This document shows, one piece after another, positions 34,196-42,882 of a stretch of 64,000 bases of DNA. The position numbers were made by a program, and so were the translations under genes. Position 1 is the first letter of the stretch, and each line of letters starts with the position of its first letter. The DNA comes from Ensifer adhaerens (lineage in GTDB: Bacteria > Pseudomonadota > Alphaproteobacteria > Rhizobiales > Rhizobiaceae), in assembly GCA_900215285.1 (NCBI GenBank), contig OCMG01000003.1:496001-560000 (forward strand). The letters are read 5' to 3'. Under the pieces are notes generated by a model, which worked only from the letters and a program-made list of their open reading frames with translations, ran no database searches and had not been told where the DNA came from.

Positions 34196-35746
34196 TTACA
34201 GGCTCGCCACCGTCTTCAACGCCCCGTCCAGCGCAATCCCGCCTTCATCCAGCAGCGCCGCCTGACGCAGCCGGCGCATCCAGGCGGCGCCATCCTCGCG
34301 ATCCGTCAGCATAGGCAAAGCCGACATGACGCGGTCGAACTTGGAGAGGCCGCGGACATGGGTGTCGGAATAGCCCTTGACCAGACGGCGGTTGCCGAGA
34401 ACCTCGACGGCGAGATCGTAGTTCTGCGGCAGGACGTTGAGCGCCGTCCTGAGCCACGCATCGCGATGCGCCATTTCGATGGAGTGGCGGAGGCTGCCGC
34501 GGCGGAAACGGCGCAGCGACGAGACGACAAAGAGGCCGGCGAACCAGAACAGCGTGCCGGTCTTGACACGGCGGCCCTTGTCGATGCGGCGGTTGAGCCA
34601 GTTGAACAGGGAAGGGCGGTTCTCGATGAAGCTGCCCAGACCCTTTGGCAGCGTGCCGCAGACCTCTTCCATGCGCGGATGCATGTATTCGGTCGTGTAG
34701 AGGATCTGGTCGGCCTTGACGCCGACTTCCTTCTTCACGCGGTCGAACCGGCTGCCGCGCGTCTTCAGATCCGCCACACGGATCACGTCGTCATAGGCCA
34801 TGGCGATGGCGACATATTTGGCGGCCTGGGCCGTGAAGGCGAAGTCCTTTTCGGCACCGCCATTCGCCTTGTCGGCGGCATGGAGTTTCGCGACTTCGGT
34901 CAGGTATTCGTCGGCATAGGCCGGGTCCTGAAAGTCGGTCAGCTTCTTGACGCCGGCATAGAGCATGGGCTGCACAGCTTCCGGGAATTCCTTGCGGATG
35001 CGGACGAGCAGCCTGTCCAGCGCCGGATGGCCCGCGGTCTGCGGGATTTCGGCGAAGGTCTTGCCAGGTGTGGCCGAGACCTTGTCATTGCCGCCGCGCA
35101 AGACCCGGTCGTAAGCCGCGTTGAAGGCGCGGAGGCTGGCTTCCACGCCCTTGCCGCCCTTGCGCACGGTCGCCTCGAAGGCTTCCTTGGAAAAGGGCAG
35201 GGCACCCGACGCAGCGAGCGAACCGAACATGGAGGCGGAAATGACGCTACCGTTCTTGGTGGCCAGCGTGTCCATATCGAAGGCGATGGTCTTCTTCGCG
35301 GCGAAATCGGTGGCATCGACCACGATGGTCGGGTTGCCGATACCGTCGCCGGGCTTCTCCTTCTCGCCGACCGCATAGGAACGGTGGGTGGAGGCGATCA
35401 GCATCGTCTTGTCCGGCGTGACGAGGCCGCGCAGCACGGAGCGGCCGGCCTCCATCAGCTCGGCGGCGAGGACGACATCGACATCGCCCGGCGTCGGCAT
35501 TAGCGCCAGAACTGGATGAGCGCCGTCGCGGGCCTTGATGAGTTCGAGATAATAGATCGTCGCGCCCGTGCGCTGGGCAACACCCGGCACGGAACTGGTC
35601 TGCGCGACCCAGCCTTCGGATTCGGCGAGATCGACGATCCAGTCGGCAAGCACACCGCCGCCCTGGCCACCCATGGCGAGGATGGCGAGCGACAGCGGCT
35701 TGTCGTGGGAGAGGGCGGCAAAGGCATTATCGACATGGATGTTCAT
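34196..35746 (-). CDS. iorB: Indolepyruvate-type ferredoxin oxidoreductase, beta/gamma subunit
   Basis: 516 residues from MNIHVDNAF at 35746 (GAGAGGGG 8 nt upstream; 14 nt after the iorA stop). The N-terminal ~200 residues are the 2-oxoacid:acceptor oxidoreductase gamma domain: LAILAMGGQGGGVLADWI, SSVPGVAQRTGATIYYLEL. A further ~300 residues follow, the long proteobacterial IorB form, compared with ~200 residues in archaeal IorB. With IorA it oxidatively decarboxylates an aryl 2-oxoacid with CoA. Arylpyruvates are the known substrates; the context suggests isatinate as an alternative (see findings). Confidence 0.9.
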   Translation of the reverse strand: MNIHVDNAFAALSHDKPLSLAILAMGGQGGGVLADWIVDLAESEGWVAQTSSVPGVAQRTGATIYYLELIKARDGAHPVLALMPTPGDVDVVLAAELMEAGRSVLRGLVTPDKTMLIASTHRSYAVGEKEKPGDGIGNPTIVVDATDFAAKKTIAFDMDTLATKNGSVISASMFGSLAASGALPFSKEAFEATVRKGGKGVEASLRAFNAAYDRVLRGGNDKVSATPGKTFAEIPQTAGHPALDRLLVRIRKEFPEAVQPMLYAGVKKLTDFQDPAYADEYLTEVAKLHAADKANGGAEKDFAFTAQAAKYVAIAMAYDDVIRVADLKTRGSRFDRVKKEVGVKADQILYTTEYMHPRMEEVCGTLPKGLGSFIENRPSLFNWLNRRIDKGRRVKTGTLFWFAGLFVVSSLRRFRRGSLRHSIEMAHRDAWLRTALNVLPQNYDLAVEVLGNRRLVKGYSDTHVRGLSKFDRVMSALPMLTDREDGAAWMRRLRQAALLDEGGIALDGALKTVASL

Positions 35747-35760
35747 GATATTCACCCCTC

Positions 35761-37914
35761 TCAATCTGCAAAGACGACGCGGCCGCTCGCGCGGCGCGAC
35801 TGGAGCCAGCCGATGACGGCCTTGCGCATGCGATGCACGAAGCGGTCCCAGCCGGTCGGGTTATGGATGACATCGGCGCGATAGAAGGAGGGGCAGAGAA
35901 CCGCCGCTTCCGAGACTTCGCCACAGTTGCCGCAGCCGACGCAGGAATTGTCGATTGCCGCGACCGGATCGTCCTTCAGCGGATCATCCGTATGCTTGAC
36001 CGAGAGCGAGGGACAGCCGGAGAGGCGAATGCAGGCGTGATCGCCCGTGCAGACATCCTCATCGACGCCGAAACGCTCCTTCACCACCCGCTTGCCGTCC
36101 TTCACCGCCTTGGCGAATTGCGGCTTCACGCGGCGCTGCTTGTTGAGCATGCATTCGGACGAGGCGACGATGATCTTCGGGCCGGGTTCCTTGGTCGTCA
36201 GCGCTTCCTTCAGCGTATCGCGCATCTTGGCGACATCATAGGTGCGGTCGATCTGACGAACCCATGTCGCGCCGATGCCCTTCACCGCATTGACGATGGA
36301 ATTGTTGGTCTTGCGGCGCGGGTTGATGGCGCGCGACGACAGGATGTCCTGGCCGCCGGTGGCCGCAGAATAGAAGTTGTCGACGACGAGGATGACGCCA
36401 TCCTGCTTGTTGAAGACGGCGTTGCCGACCGAGGTGGCGAGCCCGTTATGCCAGAAGCCGCCATCGCCCATGACCGAGATGGAGCGCTTGTCGGCCTCGA
36501 CATTGAAGGCGGAGGCTGACGCGGGGCCAAGGCCATAGCCCATCGTCGTGCCGCCGATATTGAAGGGCGGCAGGATGGAAAAGAGGTGGCAGCCGATATC
36601 GGCCGAGACGTGGTGTTCGCCGAGTTCCTTCTCGACCAGCTTCATGGCCGCGAAGATCGGGCGCTCCGGACAGCCGGTGCAGAAGCCGGCGGGGCGCGGC
36701 GGCACGACTTCGGCCAGCGCCTTGACCTTGGGATCGGTGAGGATCGGATCGGGGTTCGGCACCGGCGGGCGGTTGCCGAGCAGGCCCGGGGCATTGGCTT
36801 CGATGAAGGCGCCCAGCCCCTTGATGAGCACCGGCGTCGTGTATTCGCCGCCAAGGGGCAGCACGTCCTTGCCCGACACCTTCGTCTGGATGTCCCTGCG
36901 GCGGAAGAGCGTGTGCAGCGTGTGTTCGATATATTCCGGCGCGCCTTCCTCGACCATGAGGATGGCCTTCTTGCCGGCGGCAAAGGCGATCAACTCGTCA
37001 TCGACCATCGGGTAGGAGACGTTCATGACATAGAGCGGCACGCGGGAATTGCCGTAGACATCGGCAAGGCCGAGATGCTGGAGCGCGCGCATCGCGCCAT
37101 TATAGACGCCGCCCTGCAGCACGATGCCGATCTCGCCCTCAGCTGGCCCGAAATGCTCGTTGAGCTTGTTTTGCTTGATGAATTCGACGGCGGCGGGCCA
37201 GCGCTTCTCGAGCTTTTCCTTTTCATGCACGAAGGAGGCCGGCGGCAGAACGATGCGGTTGACGTCGCGGCGCGGGTTCTCCAGCGCTTCCTTGAGTGTG
37301 TATTCCGGGCGCTTGTTGTCCTTGGCGACGAAATGGCCGTGCACATGGCAGGAGCGGATACCGACCTGCAGCATGACCGGCGTGTTGGAGGCTTCCGACA
37401 GCTCGAAGCCCTTCTCGACGGCGTCCACGATGGAGGGCAGGTTGGGGCGGGGGGTCAGCAGCCACATCTGCGACTTCATCGCAAAGGCGTGGCTGCGCTC
37501 CTGCATGATCGAGGAGCCTTCGCCGAAATCCTCGCCGATGATGATCAGCGCGCCGCCGGTGACGCCGCCGGAGGAGAGGTTGGAAAGCGCGTCAGACGCC
37601 ACATTCGTGCCGGCGGTGGACTTCCAGGTGACGGCGCCGCGCACCGGATACATGACGGAGGCCGACAGCATGGCGGCGGCAGCCGCTTCGGACGCGGACG
37701 TTTCGAAATGGACGCCCAGCTCTTCCATGACATCCTTGGCATCGGCCAGAACATCCATGAGATGCGAGATCGGCGAGCCCTGATAGCCGCCGACATAGGA
37801 GACGCCCGATTGCAGGAGCGCCTTGGTGATGGCGAGGATGCCTTCGCCTCTGAAAATGTCGCCTTCGCCGAGCTTCAGGTCTTCGACTTCACGCGCAAAT
37901 GATCGCTCTGCCAT
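35761..37914 (-). CDS. iorA: Indolepyruvate-type ferredoxin oxidoreductase, alpha subunit
   Basis: 717 residues from MAERSFARE at 37914, which follows GGGGAACG; ATG 37926 is an alternative. Order: N-terminal pyrimidine-type domain (GGYQGSPISHLMDVL), central domain, thiamine-diphosphate domain (CTGCPERPIFAAMK, DIGCHLFSILPPFNIGGTTMG, GDGGFWHNGLATSVGNAVFN with GDG), and a C-terminal 2x[4Fe-4S] ferredoxin module (CTGDHACIRLSGCP and CVGCGNCGEVSEAAVLCP). All expected cofactor motifs are present. The product is an acyl-CoA plus CO2, electrons going to ferredoxin or another carrier. No ferredoxin gene is adjacent. Cotranscribed with iorB. Confidence 0.92.
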   Translation of the reverse strand: MAERSFAREVEDLKLGEGDIFRGEGILAITKALLQSGVSYVGGYQGSPISHLMDVLADAKDVMEELGVHFETSASEAAAAAMLSASVMYPVRGAVTWKSTAGTNVASDALSNLSSGGVTGGALIIIGEDFGEGSSIMQERSHAFAMKSQMWLLTPRPNLPSIVDAVEKGFELSEASNTPVMLQVGIRSCHVHGHFVAKDNKRPEYTLKEALENPRRDVNRIVLPPASFVHEKEKLEKRWPAAVEFIKQNKLNEHFGPAEGEIGIVLQGGVYNGAMRALQHLGLADVYGNSRVPLYVMNVSYPMVDDELIAFAAGKKAILMVEEGAPEYIEHTLHTLFRRRDIQTKVSGKDVLPLGGEYTTPVLIKGLGAFIEANAPGLLGNRPPVPNPDPILTDPKVKALAEVVPPRPAGFCTGCPERPIFAAMKLVEKELGEHHVSADIGCHLFSILPPFNIGGTTMGYGLGPASASAFNVEADKRSISVMGDGGFWHNGLATSVGNAVFNKQDGVILVVDNFYSAATGGQDILSSRAINPRRKTNNSIVNAVKGIGATWVRQIDRTYDVAKMRDTLKEALTTKEPGPKIIVASSECMLNKQRRVKPQFAKAVKDGKRVVKERFGVDEDVCTGDHACIRLSGCPSLSVKHTDDPLKDDPVAAIDNSCVGCGNCGEVSEAAVLCPSFYRADVIHNPTGWDRFVHRMRKAVIGWLQSRRASGRVVFAD

Positions 37915-37940
37915 GACGTTCCCCATCTTGTTGGCAAGTT

Positions 37941-37986
37941 ATATGCAAATGCATATTTCATCTCTTGGATTGTGTCAATTGCATAA
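37941..37986. promoter_or_regulatory. TGCAT-type inverted repeats upstream of iorA
   Basis: ATATGC-AAAT-GCATAT, a perfect 6-4-6 inverted repeat, is at 37941-37956, only 27 bp upstream of the iorA start. A further half-site TTGCATAA is at 37979-37986. Related sites (ATGCAA-N6-TTGCAT at 18394-18411, TTGCATC at 18269) are in the isatin-hydrolase promoter region. Possible MarR or GntR operator. Confidence 0.5.
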
Positions 37987-38079
37987 ATCTGCGCCTCTCA
38001 CGCGCGCGATTGCCTTTATATGCGGCGGAGCAGAAATATTCCATTTCATATTATTTTTGAGAAATGCGCCAAACGACCC

Positions 38080-38115
38080 TTGTCAAAATCCGGATTTTCA
38101 TTTTAAGTTTCAAAC
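38080..38115 (+). promoter_or_regulatory. Promoter/operator region of the dipeptide-type ABC operon
   Basis: TTGTCAAAATCCGG at 38080-38093 overlaps the perfect palindrome AAAATCCGGATTTT (38085-38098). It is followed directly by the shared AT-rich motif CATTTTAAGTTTCAAAC (38099-38115, site 3). TTGTCA could be a -35 box with the AT-rich motif covering the -10. TTGTCAAATCCGG recurs in the AraC/flavin-reductase promoter region at 45519-45570. Confidence 0.5.
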
Positions 38116-38170
38116 AATCACAAAATCCGGAAAACCGGAAATCCGTTCAAGGGGAACTTAGGAGTCCAAA

Positions 38171-39706
38171 ATGACTGACTTGACGCGTCGTGGCGTACTG
38201 GGATTGGGTGCGGCTACCGTTCTGACCGGCATTCTCGCCGGCCGGATTCCGGTCCAGGCTGCCGAAACGAACACTCTGACAATTGCCTTCAACTCGAACC
38301 TGCCGTCCTTCGACGGCACGGTGGGACTGTCGGGCGTGAACCCGGCGATCCAGGCAATCTATCGCTCGATCTATGACCAATATATCGGCCAGAAGCCGGA
38401 CCTGTCGTTTGAACCCGGCCTGTTGACGGCCTGGGGCTGGAACGACGACAAGACCAAGGTCTGGATGGATGTGCGCGAAGGCGTGAAGTGGCATGACGGC
38501 TCGGACCTCACGCCCGAAGACGTCGTCTGGTCGCTGACCCGCGCCGGCAAGCCTGAGACCGGCAACCCGGTGGCGAGCGTCTGGGCGAGCATCGGCAACT
38601 TCAAGGTGGACGGCAAGCGTATCAACGCCGATGTGCTGAACTTCGATCCGACCATCTTCAAGTGGATGGCCTTCCTCACCGGCTATGTCCTGCCCAAGGC
38701 TTATTATGAAAAGGTCGGCGCGGAAGGCTTCGAGAAGAAGCCGATCGGCACGGGCCCCTACATGTTCGACGCTTACGAAGGCAATTCCTTCCTGCGTCTG
38801 AAGGCCAACCCGAACTACTGGGGCGCCAAGCCGGCTTTCGAGACGGTCATTTTCAAGTTCGTGACCGACCCGACCAGCCGCGTTGCCGAAATCGAGTCTG
38901 GCTCGTCCGACGTGACGCTCGAAATTCCCTATGAAGAGTTCGACCGCCTGAAGGCCAAGAAGGGCTTTGCCGGGGTCTCCTCGCCGATCTCCGATATCGG
39001 CATGATTTTCATCACCAATGTCGAGCCGATGCTGGACAAGAATGTGCGCCTGGCCGCCCATCACGCCATCGACAAGGCCGGCATCGTCAAGAAGCTGCTG
39101 CGCGGCTATGGCGTGCCGATCGACACGCTGGAAGCCCCGGAATATGCCGCCTTCGATCCCTCGATCAAGGTGCCCTACGACCCGGACAAGGCCGTAGCCC
39201 TTCTCAAGGCCTCGGGCTATTCCAAGGACAAGCCGGTCAAGTTCAAGATCCAGACCACGCGCGGCCTGAAGCCCAAGGATTACGAAATGATCCAGGCCAT
39301 CGTCGGCATGTGGCGCAAGGTCGGCATCGAGGCCGAGATCGAAGTCTACGAAATCGCCAAGCATTTCGAACTGCGCGCCGGCCACAAGCTCGCGCCCGCG
39401 GCCTTCTACAACTGGGGCAACGCGATCGGCGATCCGACGACCTCGACCGGCTTTGCCATGTTCTCCAAGTCGCCGCATTCCGGCTGGAAGACCGACGATG
39501 TTGACGCCCTGATCGGCCCGCTCTGGGGAGAAAAGGACGAGGCCAAGCGCATCGCCGGCTGGAAGGCCGCCGACAAGTATATTGCCGAGCAGGGCTATGT
39601 GATCCCGCTGTTGCAATATGTGCAGCCCATCGTCTTCAAGTCCTCGCTGAAGGTCACGCCGAATATCTCGAGCGCGCTGCAGCCGACGCTGGTGTCGAAG
39701 GCCTGA
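38171..39706 (+). CDS. Dipeptide/oligopeptide-type ABC substrate-binding protein (family 5)
   Basis: 511 residues. N-terminus MTDLTRRGVLGLGAATVLTG carries a twin arginine, so Tat export is likely. The mature part has the family 5 layout: LTIAFNSNLPSFDGTVG, VWMDVREGVKWHDGSDLTPEDVVWSL, KKPIGTGPYMFDAYEGN. Family members bind peptides, nickel, opines, sugars and aromatic-type solutes, so the ligand is open. First gene of a five-gene importer operon; start after TTAGGAGTCC. Its promoter has the AT-rich motif shared with the catabolic genes, which suggests uptake of a pathway substrate. Confidence 0.9.
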   Translation: MTDLTRRGVLGLGAATVLTGILAGRIPVQAAETNTLTIAFNSNLPSFDGTVGLSGVNPAIQAIYRSIYDQYIGQKPDLSFEPGLLTAWGWNDDKTKVWMDVREGVKWHDGSDLTPEDVVWSLTRAGKPETGNPVASVWASIGNFKVDGKRINADVLNFDPTIFKWMAFLTGYVLPKAYYEKVGAEGFEKKPIGTGPYMFDAYEGNSFLRLKANPNYWGAKPAFETVIFKFVTDPTSRVAEIESGSSDVTLEIPYEEFDRLKAKKGFAGVSSPISDIGMIFITNVEPMLDKNVRLAAHHAIDKAGIVKKLLRGYGVPIDTLEAPEYAAFDPSIKVPYDPDKAVALLKASGYSKDKPVKFKIQTTRGLKPKDYEMIQAIVGMWRKVGIEAEIEVYEIAKHFELRAGHKLAPAAFYNWGNAIGDPTTSTGFAMFSKSPHSGWKTDDVDALIGPLWGEKDEAKRIAGWKAADKYIAEQGYVIPLLQYVQPIVFKSSLKVTPNISSALQPTLVSKA

Positions 39707-39739
39707 GTTGGGGCTTCCCTCAAGACAACTGAGGGGCTT

Positions 39740-40028
39740 CGGCGGGTGAGGCTTCCCCTTCTCCCCCCTTTTTGAACGGGGAGGGGAGAAGGCGGCCCGA
39801 AGGGTCGGATGTGGGGGTTTTGCGACAGGCTTCTTTGAAGGTTCTGCCGCGTGGCTCCCCCTCACCCCGCCTCCGCTTCGCTCGGCGACCCTCTCCCCAA
39901 GGGGAGAGGAGGTCCGAGAGGCTGCGGCCTTTCCCACGATTGCGTCAGTGCATGGGAACGAAGGCGGTGCGACACCCCTCTTCTCCCCACCGGGGAGAAG
40001 GTGCCGGCAGGCGGATGAGGGGGCTCCC
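39740..40028. repeat. Composite intergenic repeat between binding-protein and permease genes
   Basis: The 400-bp gap holds several related blocks: CCCCTTCTCCCCCC...GGGGAGGGGAGAAGG near 39755-39792, CCCCTCACCCCGCC...CTCTCCCCAAGGGGAGAGGAGG near 39859-39912, and CCCCTCTTCTCCCC...GGGGAGAAGG...GGATGAGGGGG near 39975-40022. Nested hairpins are likely. It takes the place of the single GC hairpin seen after the other binding-protein genes. No gene seen in it. Confidence 0.7.
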
Positions 40029-40106
40029 TCCGTCCCAAAAGCTAAAGGAGACCGCACCATCGCGATCTCCAGATCCCACGACTTCGAAGGCAACAGGAAG
40101 GTTCCG

Positions 40107-41117
40107 ATGACCGCTTCCGATCTTCTCAATCGTCTTTTCATGGCGGTGCTGACGCTGATGGGCGTTGCCGTCATCGTCTTCTGTCTCCTGCGCATCGTGC
40201 CGGGCGATCCGATCGCCATGATGATTTCGCCGAGCGCCACGCCGGCGGATATCGCGGCGCTCCGCGCCCATTACGGCCTCGATCTCGGGCTGCCGCAGCA
40301 ATTCGGCATCTGGTTCATGGATGTGCTGAAGGGCAATTTCGGCACCTCGATCTCGCAGCGCCGCGATGTGATGGAACTGATCGGCGAACGCCTGCCGGCG
40401 ACGCTGGAACTCGCCTTCGCCGCCCTCGTCTTCGGCGTGCTGGCCGGCGGCGTGATCGCGACGCTCGGCACGCTGGCGCGGAGCACGGCGCTCGATCCGG
40501 CGCTCGACTTCATCAACGGCCTGTTTCTCGCCGTGCCCGACTTCGTCTGGGCGCTGGCGCTCGTCCTGCTGCTCGGCGTGTTCTGGCCGGTGTTCCCGCT
40601 GTCGGGGCGCATCGATCCGACGCTTTCGACCTATTTCCATACGGATTTCTACCTGATCGAAAGCCTGGTGACCTTCAAGTTCGCGGCCTTCGGCGATCTC
40701 ATCGCCCATATGGTCATGCCCATGCTGGCGCTCGGCCTGCCGCTCGCCGCCATCGTCGTGCGGACGCTGAAGGAAGCGTTCGCGGAAGCCATGGTGCAGG
40801 ATTACGTGCTTCTCGCCCGCCTCAAGGGCATGTCGCCGCTGCGCCTCGTGCTGCAGGAGGCACTGCGCAATGCCGTCGGACCGACGCTGACGCTGACCGG
40901 CGTGCAGTTCACCTTCATGATCGGCGGCACGGTGATCGTGGAGCGCATCTTCTCCTATCCCGGCCTCGGCAACATGGCGATCGACGCCGTGATCAACCGC
41001 GACCTGCCGCTGATCCAGGGCATCGTGCTCACCTTCGGCGCGATTTTCATTCTCGTGAACATTCTCGTCGATCTCATCGCCGGCTGGTTGAACCCGCGGG
41101 GTGCGGCCCATGGCTGA
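40107..41117 (+). CDS. Dipeptide-type ABC permease (DppB-like)
   Basis: 336 residues from MTASDLLNRL at 40107 (GGAAGG upstream); the open frame upstream runs through the repeat and is not used. DppB/OppB features: first helix then IVPGDPIAMMISPSATPADIAALRAHYGLD, EAA loop ARLKGMSPLRLVLQEALRNAVGPTL near 225, and VERIFSYPGLGNMAIDAVINRDLPLIQG. Its stop overlaps the start of the next permease. Confidence 0.92.
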   Translation: MTASDLLNRLFMAVLTLMGVAVIVFCLLRIVPGDPIAMMISPSATPADIAALRAHYGLDLGLPQQFGIWFMDVLKGNFGTSISQRRDVMELIGERLPATLELAFAALVFGVLAGGVIATLGTLARSTALDPALDFINGLFLAVPDFVWALALVLLLGVFWPVFPLSGRIDPTLSTYFHTDFYLIESLVTFKFAAFGDLIAHMVMPMLALGLPLAAIVVRTLKEAFAEAMVQDYVLLARLKGMSPLRLVLQEALRNAVGPTLTLTGVQFTFMIGGTVIVERIFSYPGLGNMAIDAVINRDLPLIQGIVLTFGAIFILVNILVDLIAGWLNPRGAAHG

Positions 41118-42012
41118 GATCGTGACCACCACTGCGGACGCGCCCGTCCCCCTTCGGAGCCTGCCGATGAAGACCATAAAACCGCTTTTGCGTGAACCGC
41201 GGGTGGTGATCGCCGGTGGCTTCCTGCTTCTCCTCCTGCTGATCGCGATCTTCGCGCCTTACATCGCGCCGAAGGACCCGCTGGAGCAGGACCTGATGCT
41301 CGGCAACATGCCGCCCGTCACCTCACCCGGCGCGGAGCCGGGCTATTATCTCGGTACCGACGATCTCGGCCGCGACGTGCTGTCCCGCGTGCTCTACGGC
41401 TCGCGCATCGCGCTGACCGTCGCCTTCGTCGCCGCAAGCCTGTCCGCCATCATCGGAACGCTGATGGGTCTGGCCGCCGGCTGGTATGGCGGCTGGGCGG
41501 ACCGGATCATCTCCCGCCTAGTCGACATCTGGATGGCCTTTCCGCCGGTGCTGCTCTCGGTACTGCTGGTCGCCGTTCTCGGCTCCGGACTTCATTCGGT
41601 GATCGCCGCCATCGTCATCATCGACTGGACGCGCTTCTGTCGCGTCGTGCGGGCAGAGACCATGGCGCAGGCGCGGCTCGATTACGTGATGGCCGCCGAG
41701 ACGATCGGCTTTTCCCGCAGCCATATTCTGTGGCGCGAGATCCTGCCGAACGTCGCGCCTGTCCTCATCGCCCTTGTCAGCCTCGAAATGGGCATTGCCG
41801 TCATCGTCGAGGCGATCCTCTCCTTTGTCGGTCTCTCGCTCTCCTCCGATATCCCGACCTGGGGCGGCATGATCGCGCAAGGCCGCCAGATGATCCATCA
41901 GGGATGGTGGGTTTTCGTCTTTCCTCTCATTGCGCTCTTCGCCACCGTTCTCGCCTTCAACCAGCTGGGCAACGGTCTGCGCAAGGCGCTCGACCCGGTG
42001 ATGCGCCGATGA
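41110..42012 (+). CDS. Dipeptide-type ABC permease (DppC-like)
   Basis: 300 residues from ATG 41110, overlapping the previous gene by 8 nt; GTG 41101 is an alternative. DppC/OppC features: FAPYIAPKDPLEQDLM, YYLGTDDLGRDVLSRVLYGSRIAL, EAA loop AAETIGFSRSHILWREILPNVAPVL, and AILSFVGLSLSSDIPTWGGMIAQGR. Partner of the preceding permease. Confidence 0.92.
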   Translation: MAEIVTTTADAPVPLRSLPMKTIKPLLREPRVVIAGGFLLLLLLIAIFAPYIAPKDPLEQDLMLGNMPPVTSPGAEPGYYLGTDDLGRDVLSRVLYGSRIALTVAFVAASLSAIIGTLMGLAAGWYGGWADRIISRLVDIWMAFPPVLLSVLLVAVLGSGLHSVIAAIVIIDWTRFCRVVRAETMAQARLDYVMAAETIGFSRSHILWREILPNVAPVLIALVSLEMGIAVIVEAILSFVGLSLSSDIPTWGGMIAQGRQMIHQGWWVFVFPLIALFATVLAFNQLGNGLRKALDPVMRR

Positions 42013-42881
42013 CCCAGCCCCTTGTTGCTATCGAAGGCCTGAGCGCCATTTCCACCCGCGACGGCGGTGCGCCGGTTCTCCGCGATGTCTCCCTCACGCT
42101 CGAAAAGGGCGAGGTGCGCGGTCTCGTCGGGGAATCCGGGGCAGGCAAATCGACCATCGCCAAGGCGCTCCTCGGCATCCTGCCGTCCACGGTGAAGGTC
42201 ACCGGCGGCTTCATCCGCTTCGAGGGGCGCGACCTGCTTCAGATGCCGCGCCGCGAACTCACCGACATCATGGGCCGCGACATCACGCTGATCCCGCAGG
42301 ACCCGCAGACGGCGCTCAACCCGGCGCGGCGCATCGAGGCGCAGCTGACCGACGGCCTGCGGCTCAAGCTCGGCATGGGAAAGGCGGCGGCGCATGAGCG
42401 CGCGCTGCAACTGCTTGACGAGGTGCAGATCCGCAATCCGGAACGCGTCCTGCAAGCCTATCCGCATGAGCTTTCTGGCGGGATGCGCCAGCGCATCCTC
42501 ATCGCCTCCGCCTTCGCGCTGAACCCCAAGCTGGTGGTCGCCGACGAGCCGACGACGGCGCTGGACGTGACCGTGCAGAAGGAAATCCTCCGCCTCATCC
42601 GCCGCATGCAGGAAGCCCACGGCACGGCCGTCATCTTCGTCACCCATGATCTCGGCGTGGTCGCCAAGATCTGCGATCGCGTGACGCTTCTCTATGCCGG
42701 CAAGGTGATCGAGGACGGCGCGACGGCCGACATGCTGACCGCACCGAAACACATCTATACGAGCGCGTTGATTGCCGCAGGCCCCCGCTACGACAGGCCG
42801 AATGCCGGGCTGGAGCCCGTGCCGGAAGCCGTGTTCCGCCAGTTGCGCGCCGAGATCGGCATTGCCGAGAGGAGAGTGTGA
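42009..42881 (+). CDS. Dipeptide-type ABC ATPase (DppD-like)
   Basis: 290 residues, ATG overlapping the permease TGA (ATGA). Walker A GESGAGKST near 37, Q-loop LIPQDPQTALNP, signature LSGGMRQRILIA, Walker B LVVADEPTTALDV, switch His VTHDLGVVA. It lacks the usual long C-terminal cysteine-containing Fe-S region seen in many DppD. Upstream in-frame extension overlaps the permease and is rejected. Confidence 0.92.
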   Translation: MTQPLVAIEGLSAISTRDGGAPVLRDVSLTLEKGEVRGLVGESGAGKSTIAKALLGILPSTVKVTGGFIRFEGRDLLQMPRRELTDIMGRDITLIPQDPQTALNPARRIEAQLTDGLRLKLGMGKAAAHERALQLLDEVQIRNPERVLQAYPHELSGGMRQRILIASAFALNPKLVVADEPTTALDVTVQKEILRLIRRMQEAHGTAVIFVTHDLGVVAKICDRVTLLYAGKVIEDGATADMLTAPKHIYTSALIAAGPRYDRPNAGLEPVPEAVFRQLRAEIGIAERRV

Positions 42882-42882
42882 A

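Noticed and set aside
38147..40240. 697-codon minus-strand open frame opposite the dipeptide-type binding-protein gene
   Set aside because: Shadow frame that also crosses the intergenic repeats; no domain and unnatural composition.
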